A DNA stretch of 64,000 bases from Deltaproteobacteria bacterium (lineage in GTDB: Bacteria; Myxococcota_A; UBA9042; PHBI01; JACKFB01). The first letter of the stretch is position 1. The number at the start of each line of letters is the position of its first letter. Positions 55,838 to 64,000 of the stretch are shown here, piece after piece. Location: positions 29,948 through 93,947 of the forward strand of contig JACKFB010000019.1 of NCBI GenBank assembly GCA_020632695.1, given 5' to 3'. A program made the position numbers and the translations under genes. The notes under the pieces are model-generated. The model made no database searches and had not been told where the DNA came from. It saw nothing but the letters and a program-made list of their open reading frames with translations.

Positions 55838-55922
55838 CTCGGGGTGCTCATCGTCCCGCGGCGACGGCGGCGCCCTGCATCGGAGGCGCGACCCGCCGTC
55901 GCACGATCCCGAGGAGGCTTGC

Positions 55923-57512
55923 GTGGCCCAGCGCGTCGAGTACGAGACCCTGCCGGGGACCCGCTACGATCAGTACATCCCCAAGCTGCGCCTCATCCTG
56001 GGCGCGCTCAACGCGCCCGACGGCAAGGATTTCAAGTCCTTCCGGGAGAACCTGCGGCGACTCGGCCTGTGGGACCGCGACCGCGCGGAGCAGATGCTCT
56101 CGCTCATCGACCTGCAGTGGGACCGCAAGTCGGTGCAGGTGGGGGCGCTGGCTCGGGCGCTCATGGAGGCCGGCGCCGACGACGAGAAGGTCAAGCGGCT
56201 GATCTTCCAGCGGCTGAAGAAGGACAACGTCATCCTCGTGAAGTACGTGCTGGAGGCCCTGGACGTCGAGGGCGGCGGCCGCCTGCACAGCGTGCACGAG
56301 CTGTATCGTATGGTGACCAGCTACGTGTATCCCGGCACGTACATCACCCTCCCCAACTTCCAGGCGTGGATCGACTGGCTCGCGGCCAGCGGGCACATCA
56401 AGCTGGTCGGGATCCGGTGGGCGCTCTCCGATCTGGGGCTCGCGGTCATCCCCGAGCTGCGGTCCATCGACGTCGAGGAGATCCTCGAGGACATGGCCGA
56501 GGAGGCCGAGGAGGAGGACGACGAGGATGACCTGCTGGCCGGCGTGTCGGCACCGGCACCGGCGCAGGTCGAGGCGCCGGCGGCGGCCGAGGACGACGAG
56601 GACGAGGAGTTCGGGGACCTGCCGCCAGAGCCCGCGCCGCCGAGCGCCGCCGCCATCGCGCAGGCCGAAGCCGCGTTCGAGGAGGCCTTCGAGACCCCCC
56701 TGGCCGCGCTGGTCCCGGAGGTCGAGCGCGGGGCCCCCTCCGCGGCTGCCGCGCCGCGCACTCCGCTGGCTCCGGCGCCCAGGCCGCGCCCGGCGCGCGT
56801 GGTCGCGGACGCCCAGGCCGTGGCGGGCCTCGTAGACCGCGCCACCGCGATGTGGCGCGAGCTGGGGGATTGGCCCTCCTGGACCGCGCCGGCGCTGGGC
56901 GTCGAGGGTGAGCAGACCACCGGCGACGCCCTCCTCGTCGAGCTGGGAACGCTGGCCGCTCTGGTGGAGGGCCTGCCCCCACAGCCGCAGGGCTTCGCCT
57001 TCGTCAAGCGCCTGCGCGGGGCCGGCTTCTTCACGATCCTGGCGGAGCACGGCTTCGGCGCGGCGCTCGCCGCCGCGGGGGATCTGGACAGCGAGCCCTG
57101 GGTGCGCGCGATGGCGGCCCGGCTGATGCCGGCCCATGGGATCAGCCGGCGCCTGGCCGCCGAGCCCGGTCTCATCGAGCGGCTGGGCGCGGCCGGTGGG
57201 GGGAGCGCGCCGGTGCGGGTGGTGCGCGCCGAGCTCTTCGGCGGTGCCGGCGAGGAGGCGCCCTTCTGGGTGTTGCGGGAGCTGGTGCGCCTGGGCGCCC
57301 TCGACGCCGCCGCGGCCGGAGACGCCCTGGCCGTGCCGACGAGCGCGCTGGTGCGCAACGCGTTCCGCCTGGGCCTGACCGGGCGCGCCGACGTGGCGTC
57401 CTTCGAGGAGCTGGTCAGCGTGTCGACGGCGGTGACCGCGCGCTTCGGGGCGGACGCCGGCTACGGCGAGGCGCTGGCGGCGCTCGATCGCGGGCTGGGC
57501 CTCACGGCCTGA
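55923..57512 (+). CDS. Large unknown two-part protein
   Basis: A 529-residue protein from GTG 55923 (GAGGAGG upstream). Residues about 1-185 form a compact helical domain with winged-helix-like features (LSLIDLQWDRKSVQVGALARALMEAG, LPNFQAWIDWLAASGHIKLVGIRWALSDLG). Residues about 180-300 are an acidic Glu/Asp/Ala/Pro linker. Residues about 300-529 are a second Ala/Leu-rich helical domain (TGDALLVELGTLAALVEGLPPQPQGFAFVKRLRG, PFWVLRELVRLGAL). No domain or signal peptide is recognised. It has its own promoter beside groES but no evident link to chaperone function. Confidence 0.8.
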   Translation: MAQRVEYETLPGTRYDQYIPKLRLILGALNAPDGKDFKSFRENLRRLGLWDRDRAEQMLSLIDLQWDRKSVQVGALARALMEAGADDEKVKRLIFQRLKKDNVILVKYVLEALDVEGGGRLHSVHELYRMVTSYVYPGTYITLPNFQAWIDWLAASGHIKLVGIRWALSDLGLAVIPELRSIDVEEILEDMAEEAEEEDDEDDLLAGVSAPAPAQVEAPAAAEDDEDEEFGDLPPEPAPPSAAAIAQAEAAFEEAFETPLAALVPEVERGAPSAAAAPRTPLAPAPRPRPARVVADAQAVAGLVDRATAMWRELGDWPSWTAPALGVEGEQTTGDALLVELGTLAALVEGLPPQPQGFAFVKRLRGAGFFTILAEHGFGAALAAAGDLDSEPWVRAMAARLMPAHGISRRLAAEPGLIERLGAAGGGSAPVRVVRAELFGGAGEEAPFWVLRELVRLGALDAAAAGDALAVPTSALVRNAFRLGLTGRADVASFEELVSVSTAVTARFGADAGYGEALAALDRGLGLTA

Positions 57513-57527
57513 GCAGCCCGGGCGGTC

Positions 57528-58235
57528 TCACCAGGAGCGCTGGACCGAGTAGCTGCCCTGGGCCGTGTCCATGGCCAGGTAGCTGAAGGCCCCCTCGGCG
57601 CAGGAGCCGCTGTTGAGGAAGAGGCGGTCCCCATGCTCGGCGCGGACGCCGACGTGGGTGTGGCCGGTGACGACGATGTCCGCGTCGCGCGCGCGGGCGC
57701 TCAGCATGGCGACCTGCTGGAAGCCGCAGCGCTCGGGGTTCTTCGACACCCCCGAGAGCAGGCCGTCCACGCCGTTGAAGAGGCGGAACAGAGGGTCCAT
57801 CCCGCGGCGGAGCAGCGCCCCGCCGAGCCAGGCGCCGCTCTCGCTCAGCCAGCGGGCGTGACGGACCAGCCAGTCGTAGATGTGTCCGTGGGTGAAGAGC
57901 ACGCGCGTGCCCTCCAGCCGCAGCATCAGCTCGTCGGGGGCGCCCTCGACGTGGCCGGCGACCAGGTCGTGGTTGCCGTGCACGAAGGTGTAGCAGTCGC
58001 GCTCGAAGCGGCGGCTGATCTCCGAGTGCGCCGCGCGGGCGGCGCGCAGCTCGGCGACGTGACCGAAGGGGCGTGGGCTGGTCAGGGTCTCGAAGATGTC
58101 GCCCAGCAGGACGATGCGCTCGAAGCTCTGCTCGAGGAAGCGCAAGAAGCGCAGGAAGTCGGTGTCATCGTGGCCGAACCGGTCGGCCGCGTCGCGACGA
58201 CCGAGGTGCAGGTCCGAGATGACGGCGATACGCAC
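57528..58235 (-). CDS. Metallophosphoesterase (LpxH-like)
   Basis: A 235-residue calcineurin-like phosphoesterase. It has the five motif blocks of the family: ISDLHLG, LLGDIFET, HGNHD, LFTHGHIYD and the GHTHVGV end motif, which coordinate two metal ions. This form, with the N-terminal SDLHLGRRDA and LFNGVDGLLS, resembles UDP-2,3-diacylglucosamine hydrolases of lipid A synthesis and related myxobacterial enzymes; the substrate is not certain. GTG 58235 follows AAAGGAGACT by 8 bases. It is convergent with the large unknown gene, 15 bases apart. Confidence 0.88.
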   Translation of the reverse strand: MRIAVISDLHLGRRDAADRFGHDDTDFLRFLRFLEQSFERIVLLGDIFETLTSPRPFGHVAELRAARAAHSEISRRFERDCYTFVHGNHDLVAGHVEGAPDELMLRLEGTRVLFTHGHIYDWLVRHARWLSESGAWLGGALLRRGMDPLFRLFNGVDGLLSGVSKNPERCGFQQVAMLSARARDADIVVTGHTHVGVRAEHGDRLFLNSGSCAEGAFSYLAMDTAQGSYSVQRSW

Positions 58236-58421
58236 GGGGGAGTCTCCTTTCGAGGGGCAGGGCGCGAAGCGAACTTCGCAGCAGGCCTCGCTCGCTCTCT
58301 ACCCTGTTGTACGGTGCCGGCGGCCTCGAACTCAAATCTGGAGCGCGCCGTTCAGGGTGCCCGGGGGCGAGCGCTCGAGTGCAACGGCGCGTGATCCTTG
58401 CCGAAGGGGCCCGGGCGGCAG

Positions 58422-58441
58422 GTGCGAAAAAAATTGCGCAC
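58422..58441. promoter_or_regulatory. AT-rich hairpin between genes
   Basis: GTGCG (58422-58426), seven A and TTG, then CGCAC (58437-58441): perfect 5-base arms around an A/T-rich centre, the most AT-rich spot nearby. It lies downstream of the pseudouridine synthase gene (minus strand) and upstream of the phosphoesterase, so could be a terminator stem or binding site. The rest of 58236-58472 shows nothing convincing. Confidence 0.35.
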
Positions 58442-58472
58442 AGGTGCCGAGGTGCGTAGTCGGCTGCGCAGC

Positions 58473-59216
58473 TCAGCCGCCGGCCATCGCCCTCAAGCTG
58501 GAGACCTCGTCGGGCGCGAGGGGGCGCCAGGACCCGGGCGCCAGCCCTTCGAGGTCGACCGGGCCGAAGGCGGCGCGCCGCAGGCGGTTCACCGGATGGC
58601 CCACGGCCTCGAGGATCCGGCGGACGTGCCGGTTCCTGCCTTCGAAGAGGGTGAGGCGCAACCAGTCGTGACGGGAGCGGGTCGGGATGCGCTCGACCAC
58701 CACCGGGAGCGTGGCCCTGCCGTCCAGAGGCACCCCGCGCTCGAGGGCGGCGATGGCGTCGGGCGAGAGCTGCCCGCGCACCTTCACGTCGTAGACGCGC
58801 GGGACGCGAGCGTCGGGCAGCAGCAGGGTGCGCGCCAGGTCGCCGTCGTTGGTGAAGAGGAGCACGCCCTCGGTCTGGTAGTCGAGGCGGCCGACGTGGG
58901 CCAGGAAGGGCCCGTCCTTGGGCAGGAGATCGTAGACCGTCCTCCGCCCCTGGGGATCCGTGCGCGCCGTCAGGTAGCCGGGGGGCTTGTGCAGCACGAT
59001 GCAGCGGGTGCCGACGTCCTCGGCCACCTTGCCGTCCAGCGCGACGCGCGCGCTCGGCGAGACGCGGGTGCCGAGCTCGGTCACCCGTGCGCCGTCCACG
59101 GTGACCCGGCCCTCGGCGATGAGGCGGTCGCAGGCCCGGCGCGAGCCGAAGCCGAGCTGGGCCATCCGCTTCTGCAGGCGGATGCCGCGGCTGGCCTCAT
59201 CGCCGCCCCGGGTCAT
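58473..59216 (-). CDS. rluB: Ribosomal large-subunit pseudouridine synthase (RluB-like)
   Basis: A 247-residue enzyme from ATG 59216, which overlaps the M50 protease stop by 4 bases (ATGA). An S4 RNA-binding domain (about 10-65, RLQKRMAQLGFGSRRACDRLIAEGRVTVDG) is followed by the catalytic domain with the Asp in VGRLDYQTEGVLLFTNDG and the R-rich FEGRNRHVRRILEAVGHPV. This is the RluB/RsuA family, and the context fits RluB, which modifies 23S rRNA. The RsuA or RluE alternative cannot be excluded. It is the last gene of the mutS operon. Confidence 0.94.
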   Translation of the reverse strand: MTRGGDEASRGIRLQKRMAQLGFGSRRACDRLIAEGRVTVDGARVTELGTRVSPSARVALDGKVAEDVGTRCIVLHKPPGYLTARTDPQGRRTVYDLLPKDGPFLAHVGRLDYQTEGVLLFTNDGDLARTLLLPDARVPRVYDVKVRGQLSPDAIAALERGVPLDGRATLPVVVERIPTRSRHDWLRLTLFEGRNRHVRRILEAVGHPVNRLRRAAFGPVDLEGLAPGSWRPLAPDEVSSLRAMAGG

Positions 59217-59860
59217 CGCAGGCCGCCGAACACCTGCAGGATCTCGCCCGAGACCCACATGATGGGGCGCCCGATGATGCTGCCGGCGAAGAAGAAGACG
59301 AGGAGGAAGAGCGCCGGCCCGATCCAGCGGTGGCGCTCGAGGGTCCGGAGCATGGGGGTCGCCGAGTCGGGGAGCAGGCCGAAGGCGACCTTGCTGCCGT
59401 CGAGCGGCGGCACCGGGAGCATGTTGAAGAAGAAGAGGGCGACGTTGAGGATGACCGTCGTCGAGAGCAGGGCGTAGGAGGCCTCGTTCGTGGGCAGCAG
59501 GCCGAGCAGGAGCGCGGCGACGACGGCCAGCAGCAGGTTCGAGATCGGCCCGGCGGCGGCGGTGAGCAGGATGCCGTGCTTCATGCGGATGCGCCGGTTG
59601 AAGCGGACGGGATCGAAGGGCACGGGGCGGGCCCAGCCGAAGAAGATGCCCGAGCCGCTGAGGACCAGCAGGGTGGGGAGCAGCAGGGTGCCGATCGGGT
59701 CGATGTGGCTGATGGGGTTGAGCGTGAAGCGGCCCTGGCGATGCGCGGTGTCGTCCCCGAGCATCGAGGCGACGGCCGCGTGCGCGAACTCGTGAACCGT
59801 GAGGCTCAGGATCATCGGGACCAGGACCAGCGCGAGATGGAGCAGCAGTTCAGGCGTCAT
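59213..59860 (-). CDS. Site-2 protease family (M50) membrane metalloprotease
   Basis: A 215-residue inner-membrane protein. ATG 59860 is preferred to a TTG at 59896. The zinc motif HEFAH lies in the first helix, followed by about five membrane segments, and the third zinc ligand is in NMLPVPPLDGSK. This is the short S2P type, YwhC-like, without PDZ domains. It cuts membrane-bound substrates, but which is not known. It is coupled to rluB (4-base overlap) and lies behind xerD. Confidence 0.92.
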   Translation of the reverse strand: MTPELLLHLALVLVPMILSLTVHEFAHAAVASMLGDDTAHRQGRFTLNPISHIDPIGTLLLPTLLVLSGSGIFFGWARPVPFDPVRFNRRIRMKHGILLTAAAGPISNLLLAVVAALLLGLLPTNEASYALLSTTVILNVALFFFNMLPVPPLDGSKVAFGLLPDSATPMLRTLERHRWIGPALFLLVFFFAGSIIGRPIMWVSGEILQVFGGLR

Positions 59861-59892
59861 GGGCGCGACCTTGGGGCCGGTCGGGGCCCCGG

Positions 59893-60828
59893 TCAAGACC
59901 CGGAGTCGTCGCCGCTGCCGCGCGCCAGGGGGTGGGCGGCGTCGTAGGCGCGCTCGAGGGCGGCCTGGGACACGTGCGTGTAGATGGTCGTCGTGGAGAG
60001 GTCGGCGTGGCCCAGCATCGTCTGCACGCTGCGCAGGTCGGCGCCGCCCTCGAGCAGGTGCGTGGCGAAGCTGTGGCGCAGCTTGTGCGGGCTGACCGGG
60101 CGCTCGACGCCGGCGCTGCGGGCGTGGCGGGCGAGGTTCTTGGCGAAGCCCTGGCGCGTCATGCCGCGTCCGCGGGCGGTGACGAAGAGGGTCGACGGGA
60201 GGCGACGGAGCCCGCGGCGGGTCGCGCGATCGAGCAGCTCGGGGCGGCCCAGCTCCATGTAGAGGCGCAGGCGGCCCAGGGCCTCCTCGCCGACCGGGAC
60301 CAGGCGGGTCTTGTTGCCCTTGCCGGTGGCGCGCACGACGCCGCGGTCGGGGTCCACGTCGCCCACGCGGAGGCTCACCAGCTCGCTCACGCGCAGGCCG
60401 GCGGCGTAGAGCAGCTCGATCATGGCGGCGTCGCGGAGCGCCCTCGGGTCGTCGGAGCCGCGAGGCGCGGTGGCCAGGCGGGCGACCTCGGCCTCGTCCA
60501 GGACGACGGGGAGGGGGCGTCCCAGGCGCGGCAGCGGGATGAGCGCGCTGGGATCGTCGGGGCGGAGGCGCTCTCGGACGAGGAAGCGGCAGAAGGTGCG
60601 CACGCCGCTGAGGGTGCGCGCGGCGGAGCGGGCAGCGAGGCCCTCGGAGTCGCGGAGCCAGCCGACGAAGCGCTCGAGGTCGCCGCGATCGAAGGCGTCG
60701 GGGCCGCGGCCGTCGCCGAGGAAGGTCTGGAGCCGCTGGAGGTCGCGGGAGTAGGCGGCGATCGTGTGTGCGCTGAGCCCGCGCTCGAGCTCGAGGTGCA
60801 AGAGGAAGCGATCGATGGCCTGGTCCAT
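59893..60828 (-). CDS. xerD: Tyrosine recombinase XerD/XerC
   Basis: A 311-residue site-specific recombinase that resolves chromosome dimers at dif. The N-terminal SAM-like domain (about 5-85) has the usual ERGLSAHTIAAYSRDLQRLQTFL. The catalytic residues are in AGLRVSELV (Arg), TGKGNKTRLVPV (Lys), SPHKLRHSFATH (His-x-x-Arg), MLGHADLSTTTIYTHV (His and the Tyr nucleophile). The identity as XerD rather than XerC is uncertain. ATG 60828 has a TACATA stretch 8 bases upstream. It precedes the M50 gene by 32 bases. Confidence 0.94.
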   Translation of the reverse strand: MDQAIDRFLLHLELERGLSAHTIAAYSRDLQRLQTFLGDGRGPDAFDRGDLERFVGWLRDSEGLAARSAARTLSGVRTFCRFLVRERLRPDDPSALIPLPRLGRPLPVVLDEAEVARLATAPRGSDDPRALRDAAMIELLYAAGLRVSELVSLRVGDVDPDRGVVRATGKGNKTRLVPVGEEALGRLRLYMELGRPELLDRATRRGLRRLPSTLFVTARGRGMTRQGFAKNLARHARSAGVERPVSPHKLRHSFATHLLEGGADLRSVQTMLGHADLSTTTIYTHVSQAALERAYDAAHPLARGSGDDSGS

Positions 60829-60882
60829 GGACCGACTATGTACCGGCGTGTGCCCGCCCGCGAAAAAGGCGGCCTGACCCGC

Positions 60883-62106
60883 TCAGGCCGGACCCCCGGC
60901 CGCGGGCTCCCCGTTGGCGGGCCGGGCTCGCTCCCCGCCGAACGCGTGTTCCAGCAGCGCCCAGAGCGCCAGGAGCAGCCCCGCACCGAGCGCCGCGAGA
61001 TCGAACATGGCCCGGTCGCCGCGGGCGTCGGCGACCATGCCGAGCAGCGGCGGCAGCGTGAGCGCGGAGAGGTCCCACAGGCCGGTGTAGGTGGCCAGTC
61101 CGGCGCCGCGGCGTGGCTCGGGGACGCGCGAGACCACCTGGCTGGCGAGGACCGGGAAGCAGAACCCGTGGCCGACGCCGCCCAGCAGGCCCGCCAGGAG
61201 CAGGGCGCCGCCGGTCTGCGCGCCGCCGAGGGCCATGGCGGCGAAGGCGTAGGAGGCGAGGGCGGGCGCCACCAGGTTGCGGGGGCCGATGCGGTCGAGG
61301 ATGCGGCCGCCTCCCAGGCGCACCACCGCCGCCCCGAGGGCGTAGGTGAGCCAGATGTCGGCCGGGTGGGCCATCCCGTGGTCGGCGGCGGCGACGGTGG
61401 CGAAGGCGAAGAAGAGCGCCACGAACCCGGAGAAGACGACGGTGGCGAGCCACACGGGCCAGAGTCGAGGTCGGCCGAGCTCCAAGAGGGCCGCGAGCGG
61501 TCGGATGGCGGCGGTGGAGCGGGTGCGCGGCAGCTCGGGGACGGCGCGCAGGAAGAGCAGCGAGGCCAGCACCACCAGGCCCATCGCCGGGAAGAAGGCG
61601 CGGAGGGCGCCGGCCGCCAGTCCCAGGCGCTCGGCGGCCGGGTTCACCAGCACGGGGACCAGGCCCGAGATGCCGAAGAGCGCCAGGCCTTCGGTGCGGC
61701 GCGTGGGCGGGACCAGGTCGGCGGCGAAGGTGAAGTACCCGGTGAACATGGCGCCGACGCCCACGCCGAAGACCAGGCGTGCGACGTAGACCAGCGGCGA
61801 GATGCGGGTGACCAGCCCCACCATCCCGAGGCCCACGGTCGCGAGCAGGGTCCCGGCAAGCAGCGTCGGTTTGCGACCCACGGCGTCGAGGGCCCACCCG
61901 ACCAGGGGCCGGAAGAGCAGCCCGCCGACGGCGGACACGGCCATGATGGCGCCGATCTCGGTGCGGCTGGCGCCCAGGTGCTCGAGGTGGACGGGCAGCA
62001 GCAGCATGGACGCGTAGCCCAGCGCCTGCAGGAAGTGGGCGGCCGTCAGCCCCAGGAAGGCGCGGGTGACGATGGGCGGGTCCGGCGTGCGCGCGGCGGG
62101 GCTCAC
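60883..62106 (-). CDS. Major facilitator superfamily transporter
   Basis: A 407-residue transporter from GTG 62106, which overlaps the mutS stop by 4 bases (GTGA). It has twelve predicted membrane helices, with the MFS loop motif LVGWALDAVGRKPTLL between helices 2 and 3 and its weaker copy RILDRIGPRN in the second half. This resembles drug or sugar efflux carriers. The substrate is unknown. The frame to 63816 is inside mutS and is rejected. A 54-base gap leads to xerD. Confidence 0.92.
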   Translation of the reverse strand: MSPAARTPDPPIVTRAFLGLTAAHFLQALGYASMLLLPVHLEHLGASRTEIGAIMAVSAVGGLLFRPLVGWALDAVGRKPTLLAGTLLATVGLGMVGLVTRISPLVYVARLVFGVGVGAMFTGYFTFAADLVPPTRRTEGLALFGISGLVPVLVNPAAERLGLAAGALRAFFPAMGLVVLASLLFLRAVPELPRTRSTAAIRPLAALLELGRPRLWPVWLATVVFSGFVALFFAFATVAAADHGMAHPADIWLTYALGAAVVRLGGGRILDRIGPRNLVAPALASYAFAAMALGGAQTGGALLLAGLLGGVGHGFCFPVLASQVVSRVPEPRRGAGLATYTGLWDLSALTLPPLLGMVADARGDRAMFDLAALGAGLLLALWALLEHAFGGERARPANGEPAAGGPA

Positions 62107-64000
62107 GCGTCCGACGCCTCGTCGAGGAGGGCGCGCAGCTCGAAGAGCAGGTCCAGCGCCTGCCGCGGGGAGAGCGAGTCGGGGTCGATGTCGGCGAGGC
62201 GGCTCTCGACGGCCGACGGCTCCGGGGGCTTGGGCGGCGCGAAGAGGCTGAGCTGCCAGCCGCCCGCGGGCGCCCCGGGGGCTCCGGCGGCGGTGCGGGA
62301 GAGGTGCGGGCGTCCGTCGCGGTCCACCGCCTGCTCCTCCAGCAGCTTCAGCACCTCCCGGGCGCGCGTCACGACGGCCTCGGGCAGGCCGGCGAGGCGG
62401 GCGACCTGGATGCCGAAGCTGCGGTTGGTACCGCCGGGGACCAGGCGGCGGAGGAACACGATCTCGTCGCGCCACCGCTTCACGGCGATGGTCATGTTCG
62501 CGATGCGCGAGCGGGTGGCCGCCAGCTCGGTGAGCTCGTGGTAGTGGGTGGCGAAGAGCGTGCGCGCGCCGACGCGATCGTGGAGATCCTCGGCCACGGC
62601 CCAGGCGATGGAGACGCCGTCGTAGGTCGAGGTCCCGCGGCCGATCTCGTCGAGGATGACGAGGCTGCGCCGGGTCGCCGTGGCGAGGATCGACGCGGTC
62701 TCGGTCATCTCGACCATGAAGGTCGACTGGCCGCGGGCCAGGTTGTCGGAGGCCCCGACGCGTGTGAACACCTGGTCGACGACGCCGATGCGCGCGCGGG
62801 CGGCGGGGACGAAGCCGCCCATCTGGGCCAGGATGACGATGAGCGCGACCTGGCGCATGACGGTGGACTTGCCGGCCATGTTGGGGCCGGTGATGACCAG
62901 GATCTGCGGGCCCTCGCAGTCGAGGCAGGCGTCGTTGGGGACGAACTCGCCGGCGGGGACCAGGGTCTCGATGACCGGGTGGCGGCCCTCGACGATCTCG
63001 AGGCGACCGCTGTCGTCGATCTCGGGCCGCACGTAGCCGCGCCGCTGGGCCAGCTCGGCCAGGCTGGCGAGGACGTCGAGGGCGGCGACGGCCTCGGCGC
63101 TGGCCCGGATGCGATCGCCGAAGGCGGCCAGCTCCGCGCGCAGGCTCTCGAAGAGCTCGGTCTCCAGGGCGATGCGGCGGTCCTGAGCGCCGAGCACCCG
63201 CTCCTCGCGGTCCTTGAGCTCGGGCGTGTAGTAGCGCTCCGCGTTGGCGAGGGTCTGCTTGCGCAGCCAGGTGTCGGGCACGAGGTGGAGGTTGGAGCGG
63301 GTGACCTCGATGAAGTAGCCGAAGACGCCGTTGAACCGGATCTTCAGGCTCTGGATGCCCGAGCTGGCGCGCAGGCCCTCGGCGTAGCGGTTGAACCAGG
63401 CCTTGCCGTCGCGCGAGATCTCGATGAGCTCGTCCAGCTCGGTGTGGAAGCCCTCGCGGAACACGCCGCCGTCCTTCAGGGTGGCGGGAGGCTCGTCGGC
63501 CAGCGCGCGTCCCAGCAGCGCGCCGACCTCGGGGACGGCGTCGAGGCGCGTGGCCAGCGACGCCAGCGCGGGGGCGGCGGAGTCGAGCAGTGCGGAGGCC
63601 AGGGCGGGGAGGCGCTCGAGCGACCCGGCCAGGGCGACGAGGTCGCGCGGGGTGGCGGAGCCGGCGGCGATGCGGGTGGTGAGGCGCTCCAGGTCGTACA
63701 CGCCGGCGAGGGCCTCGCGCACCGTCGCGCGGAGGATGGGGTCGAGCACCAGCGCCTCGACCGCGTCGTGGCGCTCGCGGATGGCCGCCGGGTCCGTCAG
63801 CGGGTAGAGCAGCCACTGCTTGAGGGCGCGGGTGCCCATGGGGGTGCGGGTGTGGTCGAGGACGTGCAGCAGGGCGCCGCGGCGGTGCCCGTCGGCCAGC
63901 GTGCGCAGGAGCTCGAGGTTGGCCACCGTCTCGGGGCCGAGCCGCACCGTCGCCTCGAGATCCTGGCGGGCCATCGGGCGCGTGGGGAGCCGCTGGGCCA
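62103..64000 (-). CDS. mutS: DNA mismatch repair protein MutS (5' end outside window)
   Basis: The 632 C-terminal residues of a protein usually near 870 long; the frame is open to the right edge and the N-terminal mismatch-binding domains are outside. Present are the clamp and lever domains (ETVANLELLRTLADGHRRGAL, KQWLLYPLTD) and the ATPase domain with Walker A ITGPNMAGKSTVMRQ, the MutS signature LVILDEIGRGTSTYDGVSIAWAV, ATHYHELTEL and the helix-turn-helix end (GLPEAVVTRAREVLKLLE). It starts repair by binding mispaired DNA and recruiting MutL. The MFS gene overlaps its stop. Confidence 0.98.
   Translation of the reverse strand, partial: AQRLPTRPMARQDLEATVRLGPETVANLELLRTLADGHRRGALLHVLDHTRTPMGTRALKQWLLYPLTDPAAIRERHDAVEALVLDPILRATVREALAGVYDLERLTTRIAAGSATPRDLVALAGSLERLPALASALLDSAAPALASLATRLDAVPEVGALLGRALADEPPATLKDGGVFREGFHTELDELIEISRDGKAWFNRYAEGLRASSGIQSLKIRFNGVFGYFIEVTRSNLHLVPDTWLRKQTLANAERYYTPELKDREERVLGAQDRRIALETELFESLRAELAAFGDRIRASAEAVAALDVLASLAELAQRRGYVRPEIDDSGRLEIVEGRHPVIETLVPAGEFVPNDACLDCEGPQILVITGPNMAGKSTVMRQVALIVILAQMGGFVPAARARIGVVDQVFTRVGASDNLARGQSTFMVEMTETASILATATRRSLVILDEIGRGTSTYDGVSIAWAVAEDLHDRVGARTLFATHYHELTELAATRSRIANMTIAVKRWRDEIVFLRRLVPGGTNRSFGIQVARLAGLPEAVVTRAREVLKLLEEQAVDRDGRPHLSRTAAGAPGAPAGGWQLSLFAPPKPPEPSAVESRLADIDPDSLSPRQALDLLFELRALLDEASDA

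Larger units (their letters stand above)
55606..55922. promoter_or_regulatory. Divergent control region of groES and the 529-residue gene
   Basis: This 317-base gap has no gene. It holds two divergent promoters (55708-55735 and 55809-55837) and, in the groES leader, three inverted repeats: GCGTT/AACGC (55630-55648, 9-base spacer), ACGAAC/GTTCGT (55658-55676, 7-base spacer) and CCCCG/CGGGG (55692-55704). None is a CIRCE element (TTAGCACTC-N9-GAGTGCTAA), so heat control, if any, uses another factor. Confidence 0.55.

Noticed and set aside
59893..60828. xerD as part of a mobile element or integron integrase
   Set aside because: No attachment repeats or cargo genes flank it, and its place between mutS and rluB with overlaps suggests a resident chromosomal Xer recombinase.

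Overview
This is a very GC-rich bacterial chromosome segment with short intergenic gaps, many 1-8 bp gene overlaps and frequent GTG starts. The content fits a myxobacterium-like member of the Myxococcota: predicted lipoproteins with MopE-type Cys/Asp repeats, thrombospondin type 3 repeats, an IgGFc-binding-like domain and a choice-of-anchor L-like domain, PilT-type motors, PAS and hybrid histidine kinases, and a DUF507 protein. The assignment is inferred from gene content, since there is no rRNA here. I saw no tRNA, rRNA, CRISPR array, insertion sequence or prophage. Two genes are cut by the window edges: an alpha/beta-hydrolase on the left and mutS on the right.

Layout. 1-2591: secreted proteins and lipoproteins. 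2621-6454 (minus): RimK-like ligase, ABC exporter, and an uncharacterised Cys-rich protein. 6516-14433 (plus): a dihydrouridine synthase, then a tightly overlapping set made of a HEAT-PilT fusion, a PilT, a fused double MlaF-like ATPase and a polytopic membrane protein. 14597-15458: two small heat shock proteins. 15445-23899: radical SAM protein, Lgt, FAD oxidoreductase, START-like protein, zinc-ribbon protein, Cys-rich lipoprotein and a tandem pair of NAD-isocitrate-dehydrogenase-like genes. 24192-30755: DUF507, a three-gene surface lipoprotein block and a Tat-exported beta-propeller. 30858-39556: acyl-CoA ligase, TPR protein, trpB coupled to a globin and a glucodextranase-C-like protein, a sensor kinase and a BoxD-like dehydrogenase. 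39517-43817: a secretin-N0-like protein divergent from a large MopE/Kelch lipoprotein.

43792-48914 (minus) is a housekeeping operon read yceD-rpmF-rpiB-nrdR-ribD-ribE-ribH-nusB and ending with a lone M17 N-terminal domain. 49150-58235 holds a conserved unknown protein, a lipoprotein cyclophilin, a hybrid kinase with an eroded ATPase domain, groES-groEL-grpE, a large unknown protein and a metallophosphoesterase. 58473-64000 (minus) is mutS-MFS-xerD-M50 protease-rluB.

The lgt gene fits the eight predicted lipoproteins nearby. The genes that look like one unit are the motor/ABC set (7628-14433), the surface block (24851-29395), the trpB-globin-secreted trio (33560-36055), the riboflavin/ribosome operon and the chaperonin operon. 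Reading upstream regions by eye suggests that many genes start 6-9 bases after a TTGnnn-N16-18-TAnnnn promoter with no ribosome binding site, so leaderless transcription may be common here. Convergent gene ends either overlap or, where the gap is longer, carry short direct repeats.
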